DNA of 64,000 nucleotides from Flavobacterium haoranii (GTDB lineage: Bacteria > Bacteroidota > Bacteroidia > Flavobacteriales > Flavobacteriaceae): positions 2,728,001 through 2,792,000 of the forward strand of contig NZ_CP045292.1 in assembly GCF_009363055.1 (NCBI RefSeq). Direction: 5' to 3'. Under the pieces are notes generated by a model, which was given only the letters and a program-made list of their open reading frames with translations, was not told where the DNA came from and searched no databases. The stretch's first letter is position 1; each line of letters begins with the position of its first letter. The translations under genes and the position numbers were made by a program. Below are positions 1 through 6,994 of this stretch, piece after piece.

Positions 1-217
1 TCGAGAGAAAACGCCGTATTTGGCAAATTTCACGCACTGGGTTTTAATGTATTGTTGAGGTTCCCGATAGGGCAAAGTATTTTAATTGAATTCCGAAGCT
101 CTCGCACTCCAGGAGTATTATTATAACCTCATCGAGAGAAAACGCCGTATTTGGCAAATTTCACGCACTGGGTTTTAATGTATTGTTGAGGTTCCCGATA
201 GGGCAAAGTATTTTAAT
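1..217. repeat. Two 86-bp perfect direct repeats, 131-bp period
   Basis: Bases 1-86 and 132-217 are identical over 86 bases, separated by a 45-base unique spacer (87-131). The first copy starts at the window edge, so the array may continue to the left. The repeat begins with TCGAGAGAAAACGCCG and ends with GGCAAAGTATTTTAAT. The spacer contains CTCTCG, which pairs with the CGAGAG at the start of the next copy, and TAACCTCA, which pairs with the TTGAGGTT inside the repeat, so each period could fold. On the minus strand the repeat has a 27-codon open stretch ending in TGA. It lies at the end of a mobile element; its function is unknown. Confidence 0.85.
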
Positions 218-355
218 ATTTTTATGTAACTTACTATATATCAATAAGTACACCCCCTACCTAAAACGCATTGCGAGTATAATTCTGTCTAAACAGCGAT
301 GTACAACACTATCGAATACCCATGATAAAAAGGCATATCCCCAATAAATAATTAT
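218..355. other. Non-coding gap between repeats and replication-type gene
   Basis: This is AT-rich sequence downstream of the 229-residue gene. I see no convincing ORF, RNA gene or strong terminator hairpin in it. Confidence 0.5.
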
Positions 356-1045
356 TTAAAATGTTTTATCTCTATATAATTGTTGAGGCTCATTCAAACG
401 TTTTAAATCAGGGCGTTTTATTGTATCTACGTTATTAGTTTTGTTGTAATTTAATTCGTCATTAATCCATTTCTTTAATTTAACTAAAGAAACATTTTTA
501 TTAAAATAAAAATCATTAAATTTTTCAATCATAAAAGCCCATTGTTCTTTACTGAATTTATTTTTAAATTCATTTTCAATATTAATAACTTCATTTGAAA
601 AGTTTAATTTTAAAAAATCAAAGGGAGAGCACTCTCTCTTTATTTCTTTAACTTCTTTTATATTCTTATTTTCTTTAGTTGTTGTTTTTTGTTTGTTGTT
701 TCTTTGTTTTTTGTTTGTTGTTTTTTCTTCAATACCTACCCAAGTATCATAATTTACAATAGTTATAGTAGTATTTTTGTTTGTTGTTTTAGTTTCTATA
801 TAATTAGTTTCTTTTAATTTATCGAGAGCTCTCCTAATTTGAGCAATTGATAACCCTAGAGCATTAGATAATTTATCATTACTAGTTACAAATTGCCCTC
901 TATTTATTTTGTGACCTTTCCAGTATTTTGTTTCGTAATTAGCCATAATTAGAATATGTAAAAATGTACTCCTTATGCAATTATCCGAGTACCATTCCCA
1001 ATCTAATATTTCTTCCCTAACTATTTGAATATAACCATACTTCAT
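356..1045 (-). CDS. Putative replication-initiation/replisome-organiser protein with winged helix
   Basis: This 229-residue protein has an N-terminal region (about 1-105) of the kind seen in phage and plasmid replisome organisers: aromatic-rich start (EEILDWEWYSD), then a helix-turn-helix (SNALGLSIAQIRRALDKLKE) and a short wing ending in VNYDTWVG. A low-complexity Asn/Thr/Lys linker spans about 107-140, followed by a helical C-terminal part of about 80 residues that may act in helicase or partner loading. It is the last of a minus-strand series in the mobile element and lies 2 bases from the upstream gene. The family assignment is inferred from architecture; no catalytic motif is visible. Confidence 0.6.
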   Translation of the reverse strand: MKYGYIQIVREEILDWEWYSDNCIRSTFLHILIMANYETKYWKGHKINRGQFVTSNDKLSNALGLSIAQIRRALDKLKETNYIETKTTNKNTTITIVNYDTWVGIEEKTTNKKQRNNKQKTTTKENKNIKEVKEIKRECSPFDFLKLNFSNEVINIENEFKNKFSKEQWAFMIEKFNDFYFNKNVSLVKLKKWINDELNYNKTNNVDTIKRPDLKRLNEPQQLYRDKTF

Positions 1046-1047
1046 TA

Positions 1048-1491
1048 TTATCGTATTTTAACCTCATTTGTAGGATATTCAAATTGATGTAGATATATAA
1101 ACTTTAATTTATCTTTTAATGAATAAGGATTAAAGTTTTTAAAGTAGTCTATTACTAAAATTCCCAAATCGGCGCAAACTTGCACTAATAAAAGACTTTT
1201 ACGCCCTTTAGAGTTTACTTCATCGCCATAGTAAACGCCTTTTAAGGTTGTTTCTCTCAATCCAGTTACTAAATCGCTATCACTCCAATTCGGTTTATCT
1301 CTTTTACGTAGCCAAAAATCAATATCAGTACAATTGTTTTTTCCAAAATTGCGCTCAATTTGTACCCATTCCGTAAATAAGTAGTTGTTTTCCATTGGTT
1401 CCGTAGAAGTCAAATAATACTTTGAAACGGTTTCTTTTACATTATCTAATTGATAAATAAAACGTGTGAAGTAAATACCATTTGTTTGCAT
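1048..1491 (-). CDS. Hypothetical mobile-element protein
   Basis: This 147-residue protein is not one I recognise. It is soluble, without signal peptide or membrane segment, and has aromatic-rich ends. It sits between the HTH protein (4-base gap) and the replication-type protein (2-base gap), so the three are almost certainly co-transcribed and perhaps translationally coupled. Its position suggests a role in element replication or regulation, but this is only inferred from context. Confidence 0.6.
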   Translation of the reverse strand: MQTNGIYFTRFIYQLDNVKETVSKYYLTSTEPMENNYLFTEWVQIERNFGKNNCTDIDFWLRKRDKPNWSDSDLVTGLRETTLKGVYYGDEVNSKGRKSLLLVQVCADLGILVIDYFKNFNPYSLKDKLKFIYLHQFEYPTNEVKIR

Positions 1492-1495
1492 AGCT

Positions 1496-1774
1496 CTATT
1501 TATTTGAATTATTAATTATTTCTTCAATATCCGAGCGTTTAAAGTATGTGCGGTTTCCTACTTTGTAAGGTTTTAAAATTCCTTTATTCATCCAGTTATG
1601 CAAACAAAAGTTACTTATCTTTAGTAACGATTTTGTTTCTTCTCGAGTTAAATAACTATCGGGTTCTTTAGGTTGAAATTCTTTTTTTAATACTTCAATT
1701 TCATTTTTTACACTAATAGAAATTAATTCTTTTAACTGGTCGGGGTTTACGCCGTGTAACATTGTTGTTTCCAT
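1496..1774 (-). CDS. Excisionase-like MerR-type helix-turn-helix protein
   Basis: This 92-residue protein carries a C-terminal HTH_17/excisionase-type DNA-binding domain (about residues 42-88). The core reads LTREETKSLLKISNFCLHNW, followed by a GILKPYKVGNRTYF wing and a final DIEEII helix. Proteins of this kind in Bacteroidota integrative elements act as recombination directionality factors or as regulators of excision and replication genes. It is the first gene of the three-gene minus-strand group and is separated from the integrase side by a terminator. A second in-frame ATG four codons downstream is an alternative start. The domain call is firm; the excisionase role is inferred. Confidence 0.75.
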   Translation of the reverse strand: METTMLHGVNPDQLKELISISVKNEIEVLKKEFQPKEPDSYLTREETKSLLKISNFCLHNWMNKGILKPYKVGNRTYFKRSDIEEIINNSNK

Positions 1775-1893
1775 AACTATATAATTTAAATTGTACTTCT
1801 TAATTTTTTACAATACTACAGCACTAAGAAAAGTTACAACGGTATAAAAGTTTACTTTCTTAATTGGTTTGTATTAATGTTACTTTGTTTTGT

Positions 1894-1921
1894 AAAAAAA
1901 AACACCTACAATAAGTAGGCG
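1894..1921 (-). terminator. Rho-independent terminator after the integrase-side genes
   Basis: Read on the minus strand, GCCTACTTATTGTAGG forms a short stem-loop followed by nine T residues. It lies just downstream of the 77-residue gene and separates it from the HTH/replication group. Confidence 0.65.
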
Positions 1922-1948
1922 CATTTATGTTAAGTTAAAAGAAATAGA

Positions 1949-2182
1949 TTAACAATTATTGGAAGTTTTAAAACTTTGAAAGTCTTTATATTTTAATTCT
2001 CCGAAATATTGAAAGTATTTATTATTAACATGGTTAAATGTTTCTTCTTGCGTTTCATGATGAGGTAATAATAAAAAATACTCTTTGTAAAATCCTTTAT
2101 TTGTAGAAATACGGCGCATTTCTTTTCGTTCTTTTTTAAGGGTTTTTAATTCGTTTTCCAATTGTTTTAATAGAGTTTCCAT
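1949..2182 (-). CDS. Small hypothetical protein next to integrase
   Basis: This 77-residue protein starts with a charged, probably coiled-coil helix (about residues 1-25, Lys/Glu/Leu-rich) and continues into an aromatic-rich C-terminal half. I do not recognise a family. It lies 22 bases downstream of the integrase stop on the same strand and ahead of a terminator, so it is probably co-transcribed with the integrase. Confidence 0.5.
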   Translation of the reverse strand: METLLKQLENELKTLKKERKEMRRISTNKGFYKEYFLLLPHHETQEETFNHVNNKYFQYFGELKYKDFQSFKTSNNC

Positions 2183-2204
2183 AATTATAGTTATTTAGCG
2201 ATTT

Positions 2205-3493
2205 TTAATTCAATTTTATTATCTTTTTTAGTTTTTCTGTTTGCCAGTATTCACGTAAAAAGTCGGCATTATCTTTAGCCGTTTTACCAATATATTTTAA
2301 TAACATTTTTTCGGTAGTGTGACCAGTTGCAGACATAATAACGGGCGTTGGTAGTTTTCCGTAATGGATAGTTGCAAAAGTACGGCGTCCTATATGCGTT
2401 GAAACTAATTCGTATTTTTTATAAGTTGAGTTTACTTTACGCCAAATCGGGTTCTTTTGCGTTCCAATGTTTTCAAGTTTACGCCCTTTAACCTCATCGT
2501 TTATATTTAATTCTTTGCACACCTCTTTTATGTAGTCATTATACTTTTGAGTTGAAATTTTATGCGGAAATCCCCAATATTTTCAATAATAGACTTTATT
2601 TGCCAGTGTATTGGTAAAATAATCTTTTGCCCAGTTTTTTGCGCCGTATATTCGATAAAATCCCCGTTTAAGTTTTCTTTTGTGAAGTTTACTAAATCGG
2701 AAGCTCTCGCACCAGTCCAAACACCAATAATTAACCAGTTTTTTGCATTTTGTAAATAGTTTTGCTCAAAGTTTGAGTAAAATATAGTATCAATTTCTTT
2801 TTCTGAAAAAGTTACAAAAGTTGTAGGTTCTTTAGTAACTCGAAATTCACTTTTAGTAAAATCATTATTAACTTTTATTCCGTTCTCTTTTGCGTCTTTA
2901 CATATTGATTTTAATAGCGCAATATGTTTACCAATAGTGTTAAAACTTAATTTTTGATTTTTATTTAAGAAGTTTACAAACTCTCTATAAAATTTTAAAT
3001 CTATATCAGTAAATACAAATTGTTTGTTTTTAAGTTTTTGAAAATCTTTAATTTTTTGTGTTAAATTTTTGTATCGTAGTTTAGTAATGTGAGTTACACC
3101 AGTACGCCCGTTTTTTTGTACTTTAAAATCCAAATTATCAATATAAAAACTCGAATACGAAACAAAATAATTTAAATCGGTTGTTTCTCTTTGATTAAAA
3201 ACATTTTTTATTATACTCTCGAGCCAATAAGAGTTAATTAATTCCCCTTTAGCATAATCAATAGAAAATTTATTAATCACCTCATCTCTTAACTCATTAA
3301 GTTTATTTTGTAGGTTTAGTTTTTCTGAAAATTCGGCAACTTGTCGCACGTTGCCGTTTTTATTATTCCAGTATTTAGAATTAATGATTAAAGATGTACT
3401 TTTTGTAAAATCGAATTTACGCCCGTGTAAGAAACGCAAATAAATTGTACTAGGGTAATTGTCACTTTTAATAAAAAACTTAACAGACGCCAT
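2205..3493 (-). pseudogene. Tyrosine recombinase (phage-type integrase), frameshifted
   Basis: This is a site-specific tyrosine recombinase of the Bacteroidota phage-integrase type. It has an N-terminal arm-binding domain, a SAM-like core-binding domain (about residues 105-215) and a catalytic domain. Catalytic residues are visible: Arg in WTGARASD, the HxxR box in HIGRRTFAT, the GH box in SATGHTTEK, and the Tyr nucleophile in MLLKYIGK. The start is placed at MASVKFF (3493). The reading frame breaks at 2572-2575, where one extra G (minus strand) would join ENIG to GFPHKISTQK and restore about 429 residues, the usual length. As written the protein loses all catalytic residues after the first Arg. 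It is either a sequencing undercall or a true inactivation. Confidence 0.85.
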
Positions 3494-3693
3494 AAAAACA
3501 ATATTTAAGAATTCAAATATAATGTTTTCCCGACATTTTCCCGACATTTTTATAATTTATTCAAACTTTAACGAATTTATAAAAACAATTTACAAAAAGT
3601 AAAATCTTTTTTAATGGTTATATTTACTGGGTTTTATTTCTTTTTTTACTGAAAAAATTGAAGTTTTGAAAATGTGTAAAATTATATAGGTTG

Positions 3694-3711
3694 TACTCCC
3701 TTCGGGGTCAC
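3694..3711 (+). other. Putative attachment site: tRNA 3'-end-like remnant
   Basis: TACTCCCTTCGGGGTCAC resembles the last part of a tRNA gene (T-loop end, T-stem 3' strand, acceptor 3' strand). It is followed directly by a terminator, as expected for the downstream flank of a tRNA. No 5' tRNA body precedes it, and the integrase gene starts about 200 bases to the left. This is the arrangement left when an element integrates into a tRNA 3' end and the intact tRNA is rebuilt at the other junction. The second copy of the core is outside the window, so this remains an inference. Confidence 0.35.
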
Positions 3712-3717
3712 AAATTT

Positions 3718-3750
3718 AAATGCTTAAAGTTTGTTAAGCATTTTTTTATT
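3718..3750 (+). terminator. Rho-independent terminator behind the tRNA-like remnant
   Basis: AAATGCTTA and TAAGCATTT form a nine-base-pair stem with a short loop, followed by a run of T residues. No coding gene ends here on the plus strand, so it probably served the tRNA gene whose 3' end lies just upstream. Confidence 0.7.
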
Positions 3751-3773
3751 TCCTTGTTTAAATGTATTTTTAG

Positions 3774-4590
3774 ACATCAAATCAATTTTCTTTGAACTAT
3801 TTACTTATTTTATTTGGTGCAATATTTATAAGTTTATTTGCTTATAATGTTATAGTTGAGCCAGTTTATGCTTTCTTTTTTCGTAAACCTATTTACGTAC
3901 ATTTTTACCCTTTTCCAAAAAGCTGAGTTTACATCAACTACAAATTTTAAACAATCAGTTTGAATTTTATCAAAAATTAGATCCAAAAATAAAAGATATT
4001 TCGAGCATAGAGTGGCTACTTTCATAGATAAATATCCATTTTACGGAAAAGAAAGTTTAATAATTACAGATGAAATGAAAGTATTAATTTCCGCTACGGC
4101 AATTATGTTAACCTTTGGAATGCGTAATTATTTATTTGATGTCATTGACAAGGTTATTGTCTTTCCTGATATTTATTATTCAAGTATGAATGACAACTAT
4201 CACAAAGGAGAATTTAATCCATTAATGAGTGTTATCGTTTTTTCTTGGAAACATTTTTTAGAAGGTTACGAAATATCAAATGATAATTTAAATTTAGGTT
4301 TACATGAATTTGGACATGTCATTCATTATCAAGGACTAAAAAACACAGATACTTCAGCTACTATCTTTGCAGTTACTTATGACGAAATTATGGAGCAAGT
4401 AAAGCATCCGCCAAATTTAAAAAGACTTAGAGATTCTAGCTATTTTAGAAATTATGCCTATACAAACGAATTTGAATTTATAGCAGTTATTCTAGAACAT
4501 TTCTTCGAATCTCCCGAACAGTTTCAATCTGAATTTCCTCAACTCTATGAAAAAGTTAAGGTTATGATTAATTTTCACGACTTTTCATAA
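3774..4590 (+). pseudogene. mtfA: MtfA-like zinc metallopeptidase (M90 family), doubly frameshifted
   Basis: The pieces form an MtfA-like protein: an N-terminal membrane helix (NYLLILFGAIFISLF), the VHFYPFPKKL region, a segment ending in YFEHRVATFIDKYPFYG, and the zinc site HEFGH at about 4302-4316. MtfA proteins are HExxH peptidases; in E. coli MtfA binds the Mlc repressor. The frame is lost once in the A5 run at 3917-3921 and again in the A runs at 3985-3994; one added A at each restores continuity. No in-frame ATG remains after the TAG at 3771-3773, and TTG at 3792 is the best remaining start. The catalytic half alone is open from GTG 4012. It lies beside the mobile-element boundary, so real decay is plausible. 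Confidence 0.75.
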
Positions 4591-4680
4591 TATACAAAAA
4601 AAACAGTATTTAATCAATGATTTATATTGTTTTTTTTATTTTTTTACTTCGTAAATTTGTGATAATCAAATATCTAAGTT

Positions 4681-5103
4681 ATGAAACAGCGTGTTCCAAT
4701 TTCGACAATTATGACCAAGAATGTTGTAAAGCTTAATACATCAGACGATTTAACTAAAGCGGAACAATTATTCAAAAAGCATCATATAAGACATATTCCT
4801 GTTGTTAATGGAAATAAAATAATAGGAATGTTAAGTTACACAGATTTGCTGCGAATTTCGTTTGCAGATGCAGTAGATGACGACGATTCAGAAGTTATAG
4901 ATACTACTGTTTATAACATGTTTACAGTGGAACAAGTTATGGCTAAAAATTTGGTTAAAGTTTCTCCTGATAATACAATTAAAGAAACAGCTGAAATACT
5001 TTCTAAAAAAGAATTTCACGCATTACCAGTTTGCGAAGATGATTTGCTTGTTGGTATCGTAACGACTACTGATTTAATAAAATATTTAATAGATCAATAT
5101 TAA
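4681..5103 (+). CDS. Protein with two CBS domains
   Basis: This 140-residue protein consists almost entirely of a tandem CBS pair (about 8-60 and 78-136), each ending in the typical GIVTTTDLIKYL or GMLSYTDLLRI helix. CBS pairs bind adenine nucleotides and often regulate a partner; here no partner domain is fused. A TAAATTTG box at 4652-4659 matches the Bacteroidota -7 element, but a good -33 TTTG is not seen at the usual distance. It converges with rpe on a shared hairpin. The ligand and target cannot be read from sequence. Confidence 0.9.
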   Translation: MKQRVPISTIMTKNVVKLNTSDDLTKAEQLFKKHHIRHIPVVNGNKIIGMLSYTDLLRISFADAVDDDDSEVIDTTVYNMFTVEQVMAKNLVKVSPDNTIKETAEILSKKEFHALPVCEDDLLVGIVTTTDLIKYLIDQY

Positions 5104-5105
5104 TA

Positions 5106-5129
5106 AAAAAGCTCCTAGATGGAGCTTTT
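5106..5129. terminator. Bidirectional terminator between CBS gene and rpe
   Basis: AAAAGCTCC-TAGAT-GGAGCTTTT forms a stem flanked by A and T runs, lying exactly between two convergent genes. Confidence 0.8.
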
Positions 5130-5130
5130 C

Positions 5131-5790
5131 TTATTTTGTAATTTCTTTTAAGTTTTTAATGGTTTCAATTGGATTTTCAGAATTGAAAACAAAACTTCCA
5201 GCAACTAAAACATCAGCGCCAGCATCTACAAGTTGTTTTGCATTTTTGCTAGTTACTCCGCCATCAATTTCAATTAATGTAGGCGCATTTTTTTCTGCTA
5301 TAAGTTGTTTCAGTTTTTTTACTTTGTTGTAAGTGTTTTCAATAAATGATTGGCCTCCAAAACCTGGGTTAACGCTCATAATACAAACTAAATCAATATC
5401 TTGAATAACATCTTCAAGTAAGTTAATGTTGGTATGAGGATTTATAGCAACTCCAGCTTTCATACCTTCGGCTTTTATAGCTTGTAAAGTTCTGTGTAAA
5501 TGTGTACAAGCTTCATAATGTACAGTTAAAACATTTGCACCCAACTTTTTAAAAGTAGAAATATAACGGTCAGGATCAACAATCATTAAGTGAACATCAA
5601 TAATTTTTTTTGCATGCTTGTTAATTGCATCTAAAACTGGCATTCCGAAAGAAATATTAGGAACAAAAACGCCATCCATAATATCAATATGGAACCAATC
5701 GGCCTCACTTTGATTAATCATTTCAATATCGCGTTGTAAGTTTGCAAAATCTGCTGCTAAAACAGAAGGAGCAATAAGTGTGTTTTTCAT
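5131..5790 (-). CDS. rpe: Ribulose-phosphate 3-epimerase
   Basis: This enzyme interconverts ribulose-5-phosphate and xylulose-5-phosphate in the pentose phosphate pathway. The TIM-barrel motifs are clear: IAPSVLAADFANL at the N-terminus, HIDIMDGVFVPNISFG with metal ligands, HLMIVDP, MSVNPGFGGQ and the phosphate-binding EIDGGV. The start is placed at MKNTLIAPS (5790), giving 219 residues, the normal family length; the 11 extra upstream residues of the longer frame are not family-like. It is monocistronic, between the convergent CBS gene and the rpoD terminator. Confidence 0.96.
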   Translation of the reverse strand: MKNTLIAPSVLAADFANLQRDIEMINQSEADWFHIDIMDGVFVPNISFGMPVLDAINKHAKKIIDVHLMIVDPDRYISTFKKLGANVLTVHYEACTHLHRTLQAIKAEGMKAGVAINPHTNINLLEDVIQDIDLVCIMSVNPGFGGQSFIENTYNKVKKLKQLIAEKNAPTLIEIDGGVTSKNAKQLVDAGADVLVAGSFVFNSENPIETIKNLKEITK

Positions 5791-5917
5791 GTTATAGTTA
5801 GTGTTGTTTATTTGAGATTTCAAAATTCGTTGTTCTACATTGAATGTTCAATCTTTTTGCAAATGTACAAATTATACACTTTTGTTTTTGGAATTTTGAA
5901 TTTTCAAGTTTAAAAAA

Positions 5918-5945
5918 ACAAAACCTCGGTAATCAGCCGAGGTTT
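5918..5945 (-). terminator. Terminator of rpoD
   Basis: On the minus strand AAACCTCGGCTGATTACCGA folds back on its last bases, and the hairpin is followed by a T-rich tract. It lies about 60 bases beyond the rpoD stop. Confidence 0.85.
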
Positions 5946-6005
5946 CAATCATCAATCAAAAAACGAACAGTCATGATTAGACCGTTGTTATCGTAATTAG
6001 GATTA

Positions 6006-6869
6006 TTATCCTAAATATGTTTTTAAAATTTTACTTCTAGAAGTGTGTTTTAATCTGCGAATTGCTTTTTCTTTAATTTGGCGAACACGTTCACGCGTTA
6101 AATCGAAAGTTTCTCCTATTTCTTCAAGAGTCATTGGATGTTGATCACCTAATCCAAAATATAAACGAATAACATCAGCTTCTCTTGGAGTTAATGTTTC
6201 TAAAGCTCTTTCAATCTCAGTTTGTAAAGACTCGTGAATTAATTCTCTATCAGGATTTGGAGATTCTCCAGAACGTAATACGTCATATAAGTTAGAATCT
6301 TCACCTTCAACTAAAGGTGCATCCATTGATAAATGACGACCAGAATTTTTCATAGATTCTTTAACGTCATTAACTGTCATGTCTAATTCTTTTGCAATTT
6401 CTTCGGCAGAAGGAGCACGTTCACTAGATTGTTCTAACAACGCGTACATTTTATTGATCTTGTTGATAGAACCAATTTTATTTAGTGGTAAACGTACAAT
6501 ACGAGATTGTTCTGCTAAAGCTTGTAAGATAGATTGACGAATCCACCATACAGCATATGAAATAAATTTAAAACCACGAGTTTCATCAAAACGCTGAGCC
6601 GCTTTAATTAATCCTAAGTTTCCTTCGTTAATTAAATCGGGTAATGTTAATCCTTGGTTTTGATATTGTTTAGCAACCGAAACTACGAAACGTAAATTAG
6701 CTTTAGTTAATTTTTCTAAAGCTCTTTGATCGCCTGCTTTAATTCTTTGTGCTAATTCTACCTCTTCATCTGCAGTAATTAAATCAACTTTACCAATTTC
6801 TTGTAGGTATTTGTCTAAGGAAGCAGTTTCACGATTAGTTACCTGCTTAGTAATTTTGAGCTGTCTCAT
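6006..6869 (-). CDS. rpoD: Primary sigma factor RpoD/SigA (short Bacteroidota form)
   Basis: This 287-residue group-1 sigma-70 factor directs RNA polymerase to housekeeping promoters. Region 1.2 ([20 protein letters not shown]), region 2 ([20 protein letters not shown] and [10 protein letters not shown]), region 3 and region 4.2 ([20 protein letters not shown]) are all present. Region 1.1 is missing and the protein is about half the E. coli length, which is normal for Bacteroidota, where the sigma factor reads -33/-7 rather than -35/-10 boxes. The TTTG-N19-TAnnTTTG promoters found elsewhere in the window fit this factor. The gene has its own terminator downstream and the pnp terminator upstream, so it is probably monocistronic. 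Confidence 0.97.
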   Translation of the reverse strand: MRQLKITKQVTNRETASLDKYLQEIGKVDLITADEEVELAQRIKAGDQRALEKLTKANLRFVVSVAKQYQNQGLTLPDLINEGNLGLIKAAQRFDETRGFKFISYAVWWIRQSILQALAEQSRIVRLPLNKIGSINKINKMYALLEQSSERAPSAEEIAKELDMTVNDVKESMKNSGRHLSMDAPLVEGEDSNLYDVLRSGESPNPDRELIHESLQTEIERALETLTPREADVIRLYFGLGDQHPMTLEEIGETFDLTRERVRQIKEKAIRRLKHTSRSKILKTYLG

Positions 6870-6944
6870 TTAATTTGTCCCTCTAATTTAATTCTTATAC
6901 GTAAGTAGAAACTAAAAAGTTACAAAAAATATAAAAAAATAAAA

Positions 6945-6970
6945 AAAGCTCTCATAAAAATGAGAGCTTT
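6945..6970 (-). terminator. Terminator of pnp
   Basis: AAAGCTCTCA-TAAAA-TGAGAGCTTT is a perfect ten-base-pair stem followed by a T-rich tract on the minus strand. It lies 25 bases beyond the pnp stop. Confidence 0.9.
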
Positions 6971-6994
6971 AATATTTGAATTAATATATGAAAA

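Larger units (their letters stand above)
1..3711. mobile_element. Right-hand part of an integrated element, left end outside window
   Basis: A minus-strand gene set of tyrosine recombinase, small unknown, excisionase-like HTH protein, unknown, and replication-type winged-helix protein sits between direct repeats and a tRNA-3'-end-like sequence at 3694-3711. The order (integrase next to the attachment site, then HTH, then replication protein) resembles small integrative elements or phage satellites. No capsid, relaxase or conjugation gene is visible here. The element is very AT-rich even for this genome. The left boundary is not in the window, so its size and cargo are unknown. Confidence 0.7.

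Noticed and set aside
1..217. CRISPR array
   Set aside because: Only two copies are visible, the repeat is 86 bp with a 45-bp spacer, and no cas gene is in the window. CRISPR repeats are far shorter.
1..217. Integron attC sites
   Set aside because: I could not find paired RYYYAAC/GTTRRRY core sites at proper spacing, and the recombinase is a phage-type integrase, not IntI-like in context.
2562..2759. Plus-strand ORF opposite the integrase
   Set aside because: It is antisense to the conserved catalytic domain of the integrase and has no recognisable features.
3694..3711. Intact tRNA gene
   Set aside because: Only the 3' end resembles a tRNA; no D-arm, anticodon arm or 5' acceptor strand precedes it.
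3834..4025. Minus-strand ORF over the mtfA-like N-terminus
   Set aside because: The plus strand carries family-matching MtfA segments in two frames; the antisense frame is open by chance.
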